Shown piece by piece: positions 37,156 through 47,484 of a stretch of DNA of 64,000 bases. The notes beneath the pieces are model-generated. The model was given only the letters and a program-made list of their open reading frames with translations. It was not told the DNA's origin and did no database searches. The translations under genes and the position numbers were made by a program. The stretch's first letter is position 1; every line of letters begins with the position of its first letter. The stretch is from Lineus longissimus (lineage: Eukaryota > Nemertea > Pilidiophora > Heteronemertea > Lineidae): NCBI RefSeq assembly GCF_910592395.1, contig NC_088308.1:9499001-9563000 (forward strand). The letters run 5' to 3'.

Positions 37156-38870
37156 GCGAATTTTTTTTTTGCACGCTATTTTCCACACGTGCTTTTTCCT
37201 TCGACCAATCAGCGCTTTGTTTTTGTTCTAATTTTATCCTCCGGCATTGTGCATCAATTAACAGACAACGTAATCGTCACCTGTGACCACTGCCCAAAAC
37301 AATTAGTGGCGAACCCATCAGTTTTAGAGGTAGGTTAAGGCATGTTTAAGTGGATAGTTGATAGTTTTAGGTTTTTAGATGCAATACATCATGGTTAAAC
37401 CGTGGGAAGTTGAAGAATATTTGAAGAAACTGGCACTTTTTTTACTTCTACTTTTCGTACAGCGATACGCAGTGATATTCGATAGAGTGCTTTGTACATT
37501 ATCCATCTGCGTACATCGTATGTAGGAAAAGTAATACTAGACAACACAAACTTTGTTGCTGGTCTCCTTGGGCAGGGCACTTAATCACCAGTGCAGAAAG
37601 CAAGCATCAAGTCTTACAATGTGGACATTGACATAGGTCTAAAGGGGACTTATGATGCGTCTTGTTAAATGTGCATGTATAGTAGGCCCTATAAGAGTCT
37701 GACTCACATAGTTAGGTCTATGGGGATGCACAGAGGTGCTGCCTCAGTACTACCGGTATTGAATTTTTGCTATTTTTCTCACAGGGTATTCTACCAAATG
37801 GCTACAGGCACTCTGTCTGCAGTTTTGAGAGCACACAAGATGGATCTTTCAAAGAAAAATTTTGCTTGGAGCTGTCAACAGAAAAGGAAGCAAAGGCATG
37901 GTTGAAGTCATTTGAAGAGACAAGCCTAAGCACGTATCGGATTCAAAGAACCTATCCAAACATATGAAACACACACAGAAAAATTGAATACAAGTTGGTG
38001 TCCAACCCACCGCCCTTGCGAGAAGGAAAGTTATGGGTGGCACTAAACACCGCCTAGGGAGTGGTAGGCCCTGTAAACTTGATGGTAAAGAAAATGTGAA
38101 GCCTAAAAAAAGGAAACAGGTTGTCACGCCGCTGTCTTCCCAAGTGCTTCCTAGGCGCAAAGCTCCGCATAATTTAGCCAGGTGTGTTCAAAATAATGAA
38201 GCACTGGGGAAGACCCATTCAGCTAAGCTGTAATTCTGCCAGTAATTCTGCTACAGGTTTTCTGCGTCTTCATCTGTTAATGGCAGTATGAGAACCTTGT
38301 TCACAAATGGGTTTACTTTGTATTTTTGTAACAATTCTGGTTTTATTTTACATGTAACCTAGCTCAGGGCTGCTCAGGATAACAGCAAATACAATGGCAG
38401 TCTGTTAAGTAATAAAAATTACAATTGCTTACCAATTAGTCAGTGTTATGTTTGATTCACACATTTGATTTCAGTGAATGCTTAGTAAAAAGGTCACTGT
38501 TGCTCCTCTTATTGGTGAGGTTTCACTTCAAGAGAGTTGCTGATGATTTAGGCAACAACCCACAACAACTGTGGTCTTGTTAGCAAAGCTTGGTCTTGTT
38601 CACGAGGTTGGCCTCAGACTTTGTTTAAGTCACAGTCCATTGAAATCTGCCCATCCCATCCCTTAGTAGAATTCCCCTTAGTCGATCAAAACAAATGCAC
38701 GTGTCTGTAGGCTATTTATGTCACCGCGAACCGCCGAAGACTGCCGAAGGCAATTCCCGAAGAAATGACATCATCGATTCGGTCAGAGGATAAAATTAGA
38801 ACATAAACAAAGCGCTGATTGGTCGAAGGAAAAAGCACGTGTGGAAAATAGCGTGCAAAAAAAATTCCGC
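37156..38870. mobile_element. 1.7-kb TIR DNA transposon (Mutator-like by target duplication) in Ngaro gag
   Basis: Ends GCGAATTTTTTTTTTGCACGC and GCGTGCAAAAAAAATTCCGC. The inverted repeats run ~80 bp, including ACACGTGCTTTTTCCTTCGA and its complement. GTCCCGCTC, 9 bp, is duplicated at 37147..37155 and 38871..38879. Removing the element restores the gag codons R-G-V-P-L-G-L-H-V-E, confirming the insertion. A 9-bp duplication suggests Mutator-like. No full transposase was found. Confidence 0.82.
37242..37965 (+). CDS. Small two-exon ORF inside the TIR transposon
   Basis: Exon 1 coding ends ..CDHCPKQLVANPSVLE at 37329 before a GTAGGT donor. Exon 2 (from 37785, after a TTTTTCTCACAG acceptor) encodes NGYRHSVCSFESTQDGSFKE, KAWLKSFEETSLSTYRIQRT and stops at 37963..37965. 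The wording CxxCP..., WLKSFEE-S-TYR resembles the N-terminal zinc-binding part of proteins often attached to animal DNA transposons, but I cannot name the family. No catalytic DDE motif is seen, so it is probably a remnant or accessory ORF. The start is uncertain. Confidence 0.35.
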
Positions 38871-39409
38871 GTCCCGCTCGGTCTCCACGTCGAGTAAGAG
38901 GTTATTAACAAAGTGTTAACCGATCAGTATGTTGATCTGGATAAATTACTCCCCAAACCTCCTGTGTCTTCAAGTATACTGAAACCGTTAAAAAGATAGC
39001 TGCTGAACAAGGGGACTGGCACTTTTCCGATCAATGTTTCAGATGGAACAGGAAGGTAATCAAAGATGACTATTCCTGGCAACATATCGATTGGGAGCTC
39101 TTTAATGAGGCCAAAACCAGGGGTATCCCATTCCAATCCAAACAAGTAGGGCAGAATCTTTTTCGTTTCTCAAACCCAAAGTCTACTGGTAACCAATTCC
39201 AAAAACTCAGTTGCCCCAAAGGCTCCTGCTACAGCTTCCATAAAGGGGAAAAATGCTCCCTCCAATGCAAATGGGACCACTCAGGCTTTATCTGCAAATA
39301 AGGAAAGCATGCAGCAGAAACTCCCAAGCAAACAGTTCTCAGGGTACCCAGTCTCAGGACAAAGCTGCCGACACTGGCAACACCCATTCTTTTTCAAAGT
39401 CTTCCGTCC

Positions 39410-40060
39410 ATGCCATCAATAAACCATCAAAATGGGCCAGTAACTCCTATCAGCGTAACGCATTTAAATAGACTGCAATGCTATCCTGTCCAAGAACGAC
39501 TCTTTTTTACCCAAGGTTTCACTAACGGGTTTGCTATTGGGTACGACGGTCCACCATTAAATAACATGGCTCCCAATTCAAAATCTGCATTCGAGTTTCC
39601 CGATGTAGTAGAGCGCAAAATTGCAAAAGAATTATCAAAAAACAGAATTGCGGGTCCTTTACAATCCCCGCCCTTTCCTTACTTTCAATCATCGCCAATT
39701 GGTGTCGTTCCCAAGAAAAAGCCGGGGGAGTATCGTATGATACACAAGCTATCATATCTAAAAGGGTCTTCTATAAATGACGGCATTCCTCAAGATAAAA
39801 AATCCGTGAGCTACGCCACAATTGACGCAGCTATAGCATGTATTAAGAGGGTTGGCAAAGGCTGCTTTCCAGCCAAAACGGACGTTGAGTCAGCGTTTAG
39901 AATGGTACCAATTAGACCAGAGGATCATCATTTTATTAGGCTTTTCATTCAATGAAAACTATTACTTTGACCGCTGTTTACCTATGGGTGCGGCCTCCTC
40001 CTGTAATCTATTCGAACGTTTTAGCACCAGTCTAGAATGAATAGCCAAGACAAAACTTGG
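39410..40060 (+). pseudogene. Ngaro-like reverse transcriptase, 5' part (before the Gypsy insertion)
   Basis: DIRS/Ngaro-type RT: SPIGVVPKKKPGEYRMIHKL, GSSINDGIP, SVSYATIDAAI, then after a frameshift near 39940 NENYYFDRCLPMGAASSCNL. A TGA near 40037 replaces a probable Trp codon. The reading is cut at 40060 by the Gypsy element and resumes at 49915, with TTGG duplicated at the junction. Confidence 0.85.
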
Positions 40061-40416
40061 TGTAATACTGTATTATATCAGTCTTCATGTCCACAGATTC
40101 ACTGTTCCAATCCTTGTGACATTGTTGATGAAAAAGGAAGAAATCAAATATATAGAAATGTTTATATTAAACTCATCTGACCAGGTCTACAACATGCATG
40201 TACACAGTTCGGGATCCCAAGGCTAACTGAATTTGGAGGGAAACTCAGTAGACCAGGAAAACTATACAAACAATAATAGCTGATAAAGCACATACAATGA
40301 AATGACATAAGGCTCAGGGACCGTGAAGGCCCAAAATAACCTGAGCTAAACCATTGGTCATGGCAGACTTAAAGGGGGAATAAACTCTTCAAACTGTTCA
40401 AATTGAACCTGTTACA
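40061..40416 (-). repeat. 3' LTR of the Gypsy element
   Basis: 356 bp with the same sequence as 49555..49910 by direct reading. On the element strand it begins TGTAACAGG and ends CAGTATTACA. A purine-rich GACAGGGGAATG tract lies just inside it. Confidence 0.93.
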
Positions 40417-41379
40417 CATTCCCCTGTCAAGAGAAAATGGCTCCTGACATTTACCAAAGATAAAAAGAAATGTACACCATATATACAAAACATGTAACCC
40501 AAAATACCAGGTGAAACTCAAAACGAAACCGAGTTGAGAAAGATGCGAAACCAAAACCTTCAAACAATAAGAAGGGAAGAATGGAACCATCAAATAGCAG
40601 AATTCAGAATCATTAAAGACAAAGACTGAAAAGTGAAAATTTCAATCCAGCATCCTGAAAACTGAAAAACACCATAAGGTAAAGAGCTACAAGAAATGGA
40701 ATTATTATTGTATTTACAAATTAACAGTAAACTTCTATAGTTCACACTGAAAATTAATTGTATCGCACGAATCAGAACGAGATTAAGGCGAATAGACAAG
40801 ATACTGAAATATATAAGTTTAGAATCATTATCAGAATACGGTACTGTGAAGAACTATTGTAGTATTGTTTGATTTACTGAAGATCATTGCAAGAAGATAT
40901 AATAGAAGAGAAGGGGTAATGACCTCCTCAATCTTACCATCACACCACAAAACAACAATCAATAAGATGATACAAGATTGGGAAAAAAGGAAAATTGCAG
41001 GGAATTGACTTACAAAACATCTGGAAGGTATTAATTAGTAACTGTTTGACCAAAAACCCTTAGTCCAAAAGGGATTTACATTGATAAACTGTCAAACAAA
41101 ACCTTGAATAACTGATATGAGTAGAGATGCAACAGACTAAGTACTGATGAATTATCTATGGAATCTATACAGACTCTAATCATACAGTACAAAATATCAA
41201 TACCAAGAATTACTTGATATAAATCTCCACGAAATATCGAAACAAAAGAAGAAAACACACACTCAAGTAGAAAACAATCTCTTGATTGACATGGCCTGCC
41301 AAAACCAGCCAACATTCAATCAAAATGTTATATATATTTCAAACCAGAAAATAATCACGAGTTGAAAACCAACTATCAT
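40417..41379 (-). other. Gypsy 3' untranslated region
   Basis: Region of 0.96 kb between the pol stop and the 3' LTR with no supported ORF. Confidence 0.6.
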
Positions 41380-44300
41380 TCAATCCTTCATTAAAGACAG
41401 AACTTTGTCAAGAATAGCGGGATTTTGCGCAAACTCAGGCTTGCTTGCAAGTGACATAAAATAATCAACCTTGGATCGCCAAGGCTCAGGCGGCGCGCGC
41501 GGCTGTTGCTGATACATCTGATATGGCTTGAAACGGTTAGGAGGTTTATGTTCCCTCTTAGATCTCCTCGGGGCTGCAACAGGGCTGTCCTCCGGAGCAC
41601 TCTCTTCCTCGTCATCCTGGGATGTGTGGAATTCAGCAGAGGATTCACCAGGGGGAACATCTACAGGGACCGTCTCATCCACTGGACCAACGGTTGAAAA
41701 TTCCACTGGAGGCGGAACAGTACCACCATCAACAAATTCCACTGGAGGCGGAACAGTACCATCATCGATCGAAGTCACGTCAAGCGCAATTCCTGACGGC
41801 GTATCGACATCTATCATTGGAGGAGGAACGGTCACATCTGTAGTAGGATAACTGGCATCTACGGCAGGCTGGGACGCGCTGACATCAACCGAAGACTGGG
41901 ACGCAGGCTCAACAGCAGCATGCTCGGACGCACTAACATCAACCGAAGACTGGGACGCAGGCTCAACAACAGCGGGCTGGACCGGAACGACATCTGTAAT
42001 GGATAATGGTGGGGTAGAATCGGTAGACAAAGTAGACGGAACAATATCAGAAGGAGGTGCAGCATCAGATCTGACAGATGTAAAAGATGGAAGTTTGTCA
42101 CCATGTGGAACATCGGCGGTTGAAGCGGATGCAAAAGAAGAAGGAACTTCATCAACACGTGGCAAAATCATCACATCGACATCCTCGTCATCACTCATCG
42201 CAGGCTGTACAACAACTTCCTTCTCAGGGCGAGTACGACTGGACCGGGCCGGAGTCTTCACAACTTCCTCATCTCTAATCTCTCCAACTGGCATCAACAA
42301 ATTACGGTGTAAAACACGCGGATTACCTCCTTTCGAGGAGCGAACCGAAAATACCGGAATATTGGGGTTTGGTTGACCCACAACAGTATAAACATCGGTC
42401 GACCACTTGTCAGCCAATTTATGTCTACCGCGTAAGTGGACATTGCGGACAAGAACACAATCACCAGTCTGAAGAACAGAAGCTTTCGCTTTGAGATCAT
42501 ATCTCCCTTTATTCTTACATGAAGCGGTATCCTGGTTTTTCATAGCCATAGAGAATGCATAATCAAGACGCTCCTGCAAAGATTTAATGTAGGAACTATA
42601 AGATTCACTAGGGCCAACATCAGGAGTACCGAGACCATAATTGATATCTACAGGAAGAAGTGGCTCACGGCCAAACATTAGAAAATGCGGACTGAATCCA
42701 GTAGAATCGTGACGCGTACAATTGTACGCATGCGTCAACGTGGAGAGGTACAGCGACCAACTACTCTTCTTGTCCTCGGACAACGTACCCAACATTGACA
42801 AAAGGGTGCGGTTATACCGTTCGCAAAGCCCATTGCCCATTTGATGGTAGGGAGTTGTCCGAGACTTGGTCATTCCAGCTAAAGCACACAATTCCTTTAT
42901 AACAGCAGATTCAAAATTACGGCCCTGATCACTATGTAGCCGACCAGGAAAACCATAATGAACTATAAAATTCTCATAAAGAGCTTTGGCAGTAGTATGT
43001 GCTGTCTGATTTCTTGTTGCAATAGCTACAGAGTACTTGGTGAAATGATCTGTAATTACTAAAATATTTTCACAACCCCTGGAAGGTTCAACTGTGAGAT
43101 AGTCCATACAGACCATCTCCAGAGGCTGCGACGTGGTTATGCTGGTGAGAGAAGCTTTCTCATTAGTAGGTGTCTTTCGGCGTAAACATCGACCACAAGT
43201 TTGAATGTAATTCTCTATATCACTGACATAACCCGGCCAGAAGAATCTGGACTTTACAAGATCAATCACCCTATCCTTACCAAGGTGACCCATGTCATCA
43301 TGCAGCTGCTTCAAAGTAGATGTGTGAAGAGACAATGGCAAGACGACACGATCAACAACTTGATCATTCAACATACTTTGTTTTACTAAAATACCTTTGT
43401 CGTTCAATCGATAAGAGTTAAAATGACGTAACCAAGGTTTCAGCTCCGGAGAGGGGTCAGGACGAATACCTCTGGCCAGAGAAGCAATGATATCTGAAAT
43501 ATATTTATCCTGCCCCTGATGATACTTAATATCAACAAAATCCGTAGTGAGCGAATCAACTTGGTATAGGGAATGTGAAGAATCAATATTGGCATTCAGA
43601 ATTTCAACAGCAGAGAGATTTTGACAAGTGAGGGAAAGTGAAATAGCTTTTACAACATCCTCATTGATCAGACTAGTTTCTCTTGGAAGACGAGACAACG
43701 CATCTGCAGCTGCATTGCTCTTTCCAGCAAAATATTCGATGGTAAAGTCATAAGCTGACAACTCAGCTAACCAGCGGTGCCCTGTGGCATCGAGCTTCGC
43801 ACTCGTCAACACATATGTCAGCGGATTATTGTCAGTCTTGACTCTGAACTCTGCCCCGAATAAATAGTCCTTAAACTTGTCAGTCACTGCCCACTTCAGC
43901 CCCAAGAACTCTAACTTGTGAGTGGGGTAGTTCCTTTCTGAAGCGGACAGTCCTCTACTAGCAAAATATATAGGTTTTCTAACATCATCCTGGTACTGGT
44001 ATAATATAGCTCCAAGGCCATCTCTCGAAGCATCTATTTCTAACTCATATGGCAAAGAATAATCTGCAAAGCCAAGGACTGGGGGAGAGCACAATGATTC
44101 ATTCAAATTTTGAAATGCGGTTTGTTCTTCCTCTCCCCAGCGAAACGACGGCTTGTCTTTTTGCCTTTTCTGAGTAGAATGACCTTGGAGTAAACAATTC
44201 AAAGGTTTAGCTAACTTAGCATAATCCTTGATGAACCTTCGATTGTATGATGTGAAACCGAGATAACGCCTGAGTTCATCAACCGACTGAGGAGGTGGCC

Positions 44301-45654
44301 AGTCTCGCACAGCCTGAACTTTGTCAGGGTCCATCTCAATGCCTTTTTTGGAAACATAATACCCTAGATATTTGACTCGATTTAAGAGGAACTGGCATTT
44401 AGAAGGCTTTAACTTGAGTCCGGCTTTGTGTAACTTGTCAAAAATGATTTCAAGACGGTCTAAATGTTGCTCTACAGTAGGACTAAAAATGATGACATCG
44501 TCCAAATACACTAAACACATCTCAAGATTTACATCGCGCAAAGCCAGCTCCATGAGACGCTGGAATGTACTGGGAGCATTTGTAGCCCCAAACGGCATAA
44601 CGTTACATTCATAAAAACCCAGCGGTCCCACAGAAAACGCAGTCCTCTCCTTATGTTCTTCCTCTAACTCCACTTGCCAACAGCCTGCCTTCAGATCAAG
44701 ACAGGAGAACCAGGAAGAACCAGCAATAGAATCTAGAGTCTCATCAATTCTAGGCAATGAATATGAATCCTTGATGGTCCGTTTATTAAGTTCCCTCAGA
44801 TCAATGCAGAATCTGAGAGACCCATCTTTTTTTCGTACTAGTACAACAGGAGAACAGTAAGGGCTCTTAGACTCACGGATGACTCCCGTGTCTAACATTT
44901 TCTGTAAATGAACCCTCACATCCTCGTACATGTTCGGTGGAATTCTCCTATGCCTAATCTTAAATGGCTTATCATCGGACAAATCAATACGATGCTTCAA
45001 GACATTTGTCTTGCCCATCTCTGACTCTGACTTGGCAAACACATGTTTCCATTTCAACAAACGATTCTTCAATTCAGAGAAATGTTCTGAGTCCATGTCA
45101 GACTGAAACTTGAAAAGTTGAAAAATAACCGAGACTTTCTGAGATGCACTGCGAGAAGACACTTTCTGAAGAGAAGAAACAAGTACAAGTCCACCTGGAA
45201 GTGGCCTGGAAGATTCAGTAACAACATTGGCAGAGTGACCTAATTTACAACGAGTAATCCCCTTTATTGAAATCTGAGAGTTGCTGTTAATTGTAACAGA
45301 CTTACATGTTGTAACATTCCCTACAGTACTACCGGACAGGCAGTAACTGCGTAAAGTATCACGCCAAACAGAATCCTCAACGTTACATCTCTCCGGAGCC
45401 AACTCAGCAAGCACATTAGTTCCAAGTAAAAGTGGAACAAGACGGTTATAATTTGTATCTGGCACAACTAGAAGTAAAATGTCGAGGCGACAGGAACCGA
45501 GGGTCAAAGGTAAATTGACATAGCCCATATAGGGTAATTTATCTCCTGTCGCACTCTGTATATCTATAAAATCTGCAGATGCGTTGTCTCGTCTTCCAAG
45601 AGAAACTAGTCTGATCAATGAGGATGTTGTAAAAGCTATTTCACTTTCCCTCAC
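41380..45654 (-). CDS. pol: Gypsy pol polyprotein: RT, RNase H, integrase (1424-codon frame)
   Basis: Motifs in order: protease C-terminal part (QSATGDKLPYMGYV, GTNVLAE), RT (SPVVLVRKKDGSLRFCIDLR; YLDD near residue 382), RNase H (ELEIDASRDGLGAILY), integrase zinc finger (HDDMGHLGKD ... CGRCLRRK, near residues 770-815) and the DDE core (MDYLTV, HSDQGRNF, NGLCERYN, about residues 850-945). It copies the element RNA and inserts the cDNA. The C-terminus is a long Ser/Pro/Val-rich tail with internal repeats (VEPASQSSVDVSAS twice, DGTVPPPVEF twice). The first ~27 codons (45654..45573) are not native: they are antisense of an inverted pol segment, so the true N-terminus is lost. Confidence 0.92.
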   Translation of the reverse strand: MRESEIAFTTSSLIRLVSLGRRDNASADFIDIQSATGDKLPYMGYVNLPLTLGSCRLDILLLVVPDTNYNRLVPLLLGTNVLAELAPERCNVEDSVWRDTLRSYCLSGSTVGNVTTCKSVTINSNSQISIKGITRCKLGHSANVVTESSRPLPGGLVLVSSLQKVSSRSASQKVSVIFQLFKFQSDMDSEHFSELKNRLLKWKHVFAKSESEMGKTNVLKHRIDLSDDKPFKIRHRRIPPNMYEDVRVHLQKMLDTGVIRESKSPYCSPVVLVRKKDGSLRFCIDLRELNKRTIKDSYSLPRIDETLDSIAGSSWFSCLDLKAGCWQVELEEEHKERTAFSVGPLGFYECNVMPFGATNAPSTFQRLMELALRDVNLEMCLVYLDDVIIFSPTVEQHLDRLEIIFDKLHKAGLKLKPSKCQFLLNRVKYLGYYVSKKGIEMDPDKVQAVRDWPPPQSVDELRRYLGFTSYNRRFIKDYAKLAKPLNCLLQGHSTQKRQKDKPSFRWGEEEQTAFQNLNESLCSPPVLGFADYSLPYELEIDASRDGLGAILYQYQDDVRKPIYFASRGLSASERNYPTHKLEFLGLKWAVTDKFKDYLFGAEFRVKTDNNPLTYVLTSAKLDATGHRWLAELSAYDFTIEYFAGKSNAAADALSRLPRETSLINEDVVKAISLSLTCQNLSAVEILNANIDSSHSLYQVDSLTTDFVDIKYHQGQDKYISDIIASLARGIRPDPSPELKPWLRHFNSYRLNDKGILVKQSMLNDQVVDRVVLPLSLHTSTLKQLHDDMGHLGKDRVIDLVKSRFFWPGYVSDIENYIQTCGRCLRRKTPTNEKASLTSITTSQPLEMVCMDYLTVEPSRGCENILVITDHFTKYSVAIATRNQTAHTTAKALYENFIVHYGFPGRLHSDQGRNFESAVIKELCALAGMTKSRTTPYHQMGNGLCERYNRTLLSMLGTLSEDKKSSWSLYLSTLTHAYNCTRHDSTGFSPHFLMFGREPLLPVDINYGLGTPDVGPSESYSSYIKSLQERLDYAFSMAMKNQDTASCKNKGRYDLKAKASVLQTGDCVLVRNVHLRGRHKLADKWSTDVYTVVGQPNPNIPVFSVRSSKGGNPRVLHRNLLMPVGEIRDEEVVKTPARSSRTRPEKEVVVQPAMSDDEDVDVMILPRVDEVPSSFASASTADVPHGDKLPSFTSVRSDAAPPSDIVPSTLSTDSTPPLSITDVVPVQPAVVEPASQSSVDVSASEHAAVEPASQSSVDVSASQPAVDASYPTTDVTVPPPMIDVDTPSGIALDVTSIDDGTVPPPVEFVDGGTVPPPVEFSTVGPVDETVPVDVPPGESSAEFHTSQDDEEESAPEDSPVAAPRRSKREHKPPNRFKPYQMYQQQPRAPPEPWRSKVDYFMSLASKPEFAQNPAILDKVLSLMKD

Positions 45655-45839
45655 TTGTCAAAATCTCTCTGCTGTTGAAATTCTGAATGCCAATATTGAT
45701 TCTTCACATTCCCTATACCAAGTTGATTCGCTCACTACGGATTTTGTTGATATTAAGTATCATCAGGGGCAGGATAAATATATTTCAGATATCATTGCTT
45801 CTCTGGCCAGAGGTATTCGTCCTGACCCCTCTCCGGAGC
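45573..45839. repeat. 267-bp inverted copy of pol sequence inside the Gypsy protease region
   Basis: This segment is the exact reverse complement, as far as I can read, of 43443..43709 in the RNase H-integrase linker of the same element. Read on the plus strand it encodes the same peptide as pol (RLPRETSLINEDVVKAISLS and onward). It separates the protease active site (45840..46000) from the rest of pol. Confidence 0.9.
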
Positions 45840-46002
45840 CACAAAGGATGAATGTCTTCATCGGGAAAATTCTCTGAAAAATAAGTAGTAGAAATGGTGG
45901 AGACCACAGAACCAGTATCGAGAAGACAATCAACATTTGTCTCCTTCAATAAAACAGTGGTCTCCGACGCCTTTCCTATCAGAGAATTGTGGGGGTGGGG
46001 CT
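45840..46002 (-). pseudogene. Gypsy aspartic protease N-terminal fragment
   Basis: Minus-strand frame with the retropepsin active site CLLDTGSVVSTISTTYF, starting about one base back (-1 frame) relative to gag. It continues to HPLW and is then cut by the 267-bp inverted segment. The later protease part resumes near 45572 in pol. The break probably prevents a normal protease being made. Confidence 0.75.
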
Positions 46003-47466
46003 TTACTCTTTGTCCCCTTGACCGCCCCCGATCAAGGGTGCGTTGGCGTTTCCCAACCGCTTGTTCTTATTCTGTAGTTTGAAACAATCATCGATGTGAT
46101 GACCCTTCTTCTTGCAGTAACTACAAATACCTGCATAATAGGACTTTCCACCTGAAGAAGAATGTGTAGAGGTGGTAGTAGAATCTGCAAAAGAAGAAGT
46201 TTGATCTGCTCTCTTAGCAGCCTCACGAGCTTTCTCTTTCTTCAAAGTGGCCAACTCACCTTCAAGAGCAGTAACTTTCTTCAAAATCAAGTCAAGCTTG
46301 TTTACCTCCGCGGCAGTAGAGCTATTGCTAAGCTGTTGGACCGGTTTAGGTTTCCCTAAACCCATCTCTTGCTCCACCTGCCGGGCCGCCACTAAAAGCT
46401 CGCTATAACCACGACCTGCATCGTAAAAGTGCCTAGTTGCCGACTTCACATCCTTTGACCTGAGGCCAGACCAAAATTTTTGTCTCAACATAGCCTGGGC
46501 CTGAGGACCGGTACAATATGTGTCATCGGGGCACCTAGAAAGAATCTCCCTAATTCGGCAACCCCAAGCCGCAACGTTTTCATCCGGTTCCTGCGACGAC
46601 GCGTAGAATTTCGCCAACACCTGTTCAGATGTTAATACCTCCCCAAACATTTTGTCAAACTCCCCAATGACCTCATGCGGGGCGAAGAGCCCCTCCCCAA
46701 ACTGCAATAAACATTCTGCAGCCATACCCTTCAATGATCTCCTGATAGCACCTACAATGGTCTGCATAGGTAGTCCAAGGTCAGCAAGTAATCCCTTTAC
46801 CTCAGCCCTCCACTGGCGATATGACACCTCTGACTTTTTGTCGCCAGAGAAAGAACCTAAACGTGGAGTACTGACTACATAACGAGGCTGCCTTGAACTG
46901 TCAGTTTGATTCAACTGAAAAGAAAGTTTCTTTCTCTCAGACCCTATAGGTGGTAACTTTGATCTAATACTATCACTATCATGATCAGCTGAAAGGGAAG
47001 ATGCATGAGGATGAGGGGTAGATGGTGGCATATGAGGTGGACTGACCCCAGCATACCCACCAGGGGAACGGACAGGGGGTGGGGGCGACTGAGGTGTAGC
47101 AGTAGCACCCTGCGGCGTACTATGCCGCAGCAAATCTCCCATCGTTCTACCCCGTCCATCATTAGGACGAGAAGTAAAATTGAAAATATGTCCACGACCC
47201 ATTGCATTTGTCTTAACTGGGTTTGAGACGGTAGACGATGTTGCAGGAACTGAAGTTACAGGTTGGTGTGCACTTACAGGTTCAGACTTCGGTTTGGGCT
47301 GCGACTCACCCAAGGCCTTAATGAGGGCCTCCCTTTGACTGAAGTCGAGATCTTTTATCATCTCCAAACAAATATTCAAAACTTCTGTCCTATTGGACCC
47401 TATACCAGAACCAGTAGTAGCAGTCAAATCCATGTCTTCCGCTTTGAAATTATCACCAGTTGCCAT
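46003..47466 (-). CDS. gag: Gypsy gag with one CCHC zinc knuckle
   Basis: The preferred start is the ATG at 47466 (context CAAATGG) rather than the upstream ATG at 47484, giving 487 residues. A Ser/Pro/Thr-rich N-terminal third is followed by a capsid-like alpha-helical region (YRQWRAEVKGLLADLGLP, FWSGLRSKDVKSATRHFYDA), a coiled-coil-like stretch (LDLILKKVTALEGELATLKK) and a CCHC knuckle (CSYCKKKGHHIDDC) near the C-terminus. It ends GGGQGDKE before TAA; protease lies in the -1 frame. It packages element RNA into cytoplasmic particles. The frame is intact. Confidence 0.9.
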   Translation of the reverse strand: MATGDNFKAEDMDLTATTGSGIGSNRTEVLNICLEMIKDLDFSQREALIKALGESQPKPKSEPVSAHQPVTSVPATSSTVSNPVKTNAMGRGHIFNFTSRPNDGRGRTMGDLLRHSTPQGATATPQSPPPPVRSPGGYAGVSPPHMPPSTPHPHASSLSADHDSDSIRSKLPPIGSERKKLSFQLNQTDSSRQPRYVVSTPRLGSFSGDKKSEVSYRQWRAEVKGLLADLGLPMQTIVGAIRRSLKGMAAECLLQFGEGLFAPHEVIGEFDKMFGEVLTSEQVLAKFYASSQEPDENVAAWGCRIREILSRCPDDTYCTGPQAQAMLRQKFWSGLRSKDVKSATRHFYDAGRGYSELLVAARQVEQEMGLGKPKPVQQLSNSSTAAEVNKLDLILKKVTALEGELATLKKEKAREAAKRADQTSSFADSTTTSTHSSSGGKSYYAGICSYCKKKGHHIDDCFKLQNKNKRLGNANAPLIGGGQGDKE

Positions 47467-47484
47467 TTGGAAAATCAGGCGCAT

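Larger units (their letters stand above)
36736..39480 (+). pseudogene. gag-like ORF of the Ngaro-like element, split by a TIR transposon
   Basis: Starts ATG at 36736 with a basic, Pro-rich N-terminus (MPKKRTPGSYTRPKPARAAK). A stop occurs at 36961 and the frame then shifts. The DIRS-type gag words SRGVPLG (just before 37156) and LHVESEVINKVLTDQYVDLD (38882 on, one stop) join across the inserted transposon. Downstream come a WQHIDWELFNEAKTRGIPFQ block and a Cys/His-rich knuckle (CPKGSCYSFHKGEKC) near 39210..39255. It would bind element RNA as a capsid protein. It is non-functional. Confidence 0.65.

Noticed and set aside
41506-42376. Plus-strand ORFs rich in Ser/Gly/Thr within the Gypsy element
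   Set aside because: Antisense of the repetitive C-terminal tail of pol.
45584-45877. Plus-strand ORF resembling pol, considered as a second element in the opposite orientation
   Set aside because: It is an exact inverted copy of 43443..43709 with no further retroelement sequence around it.
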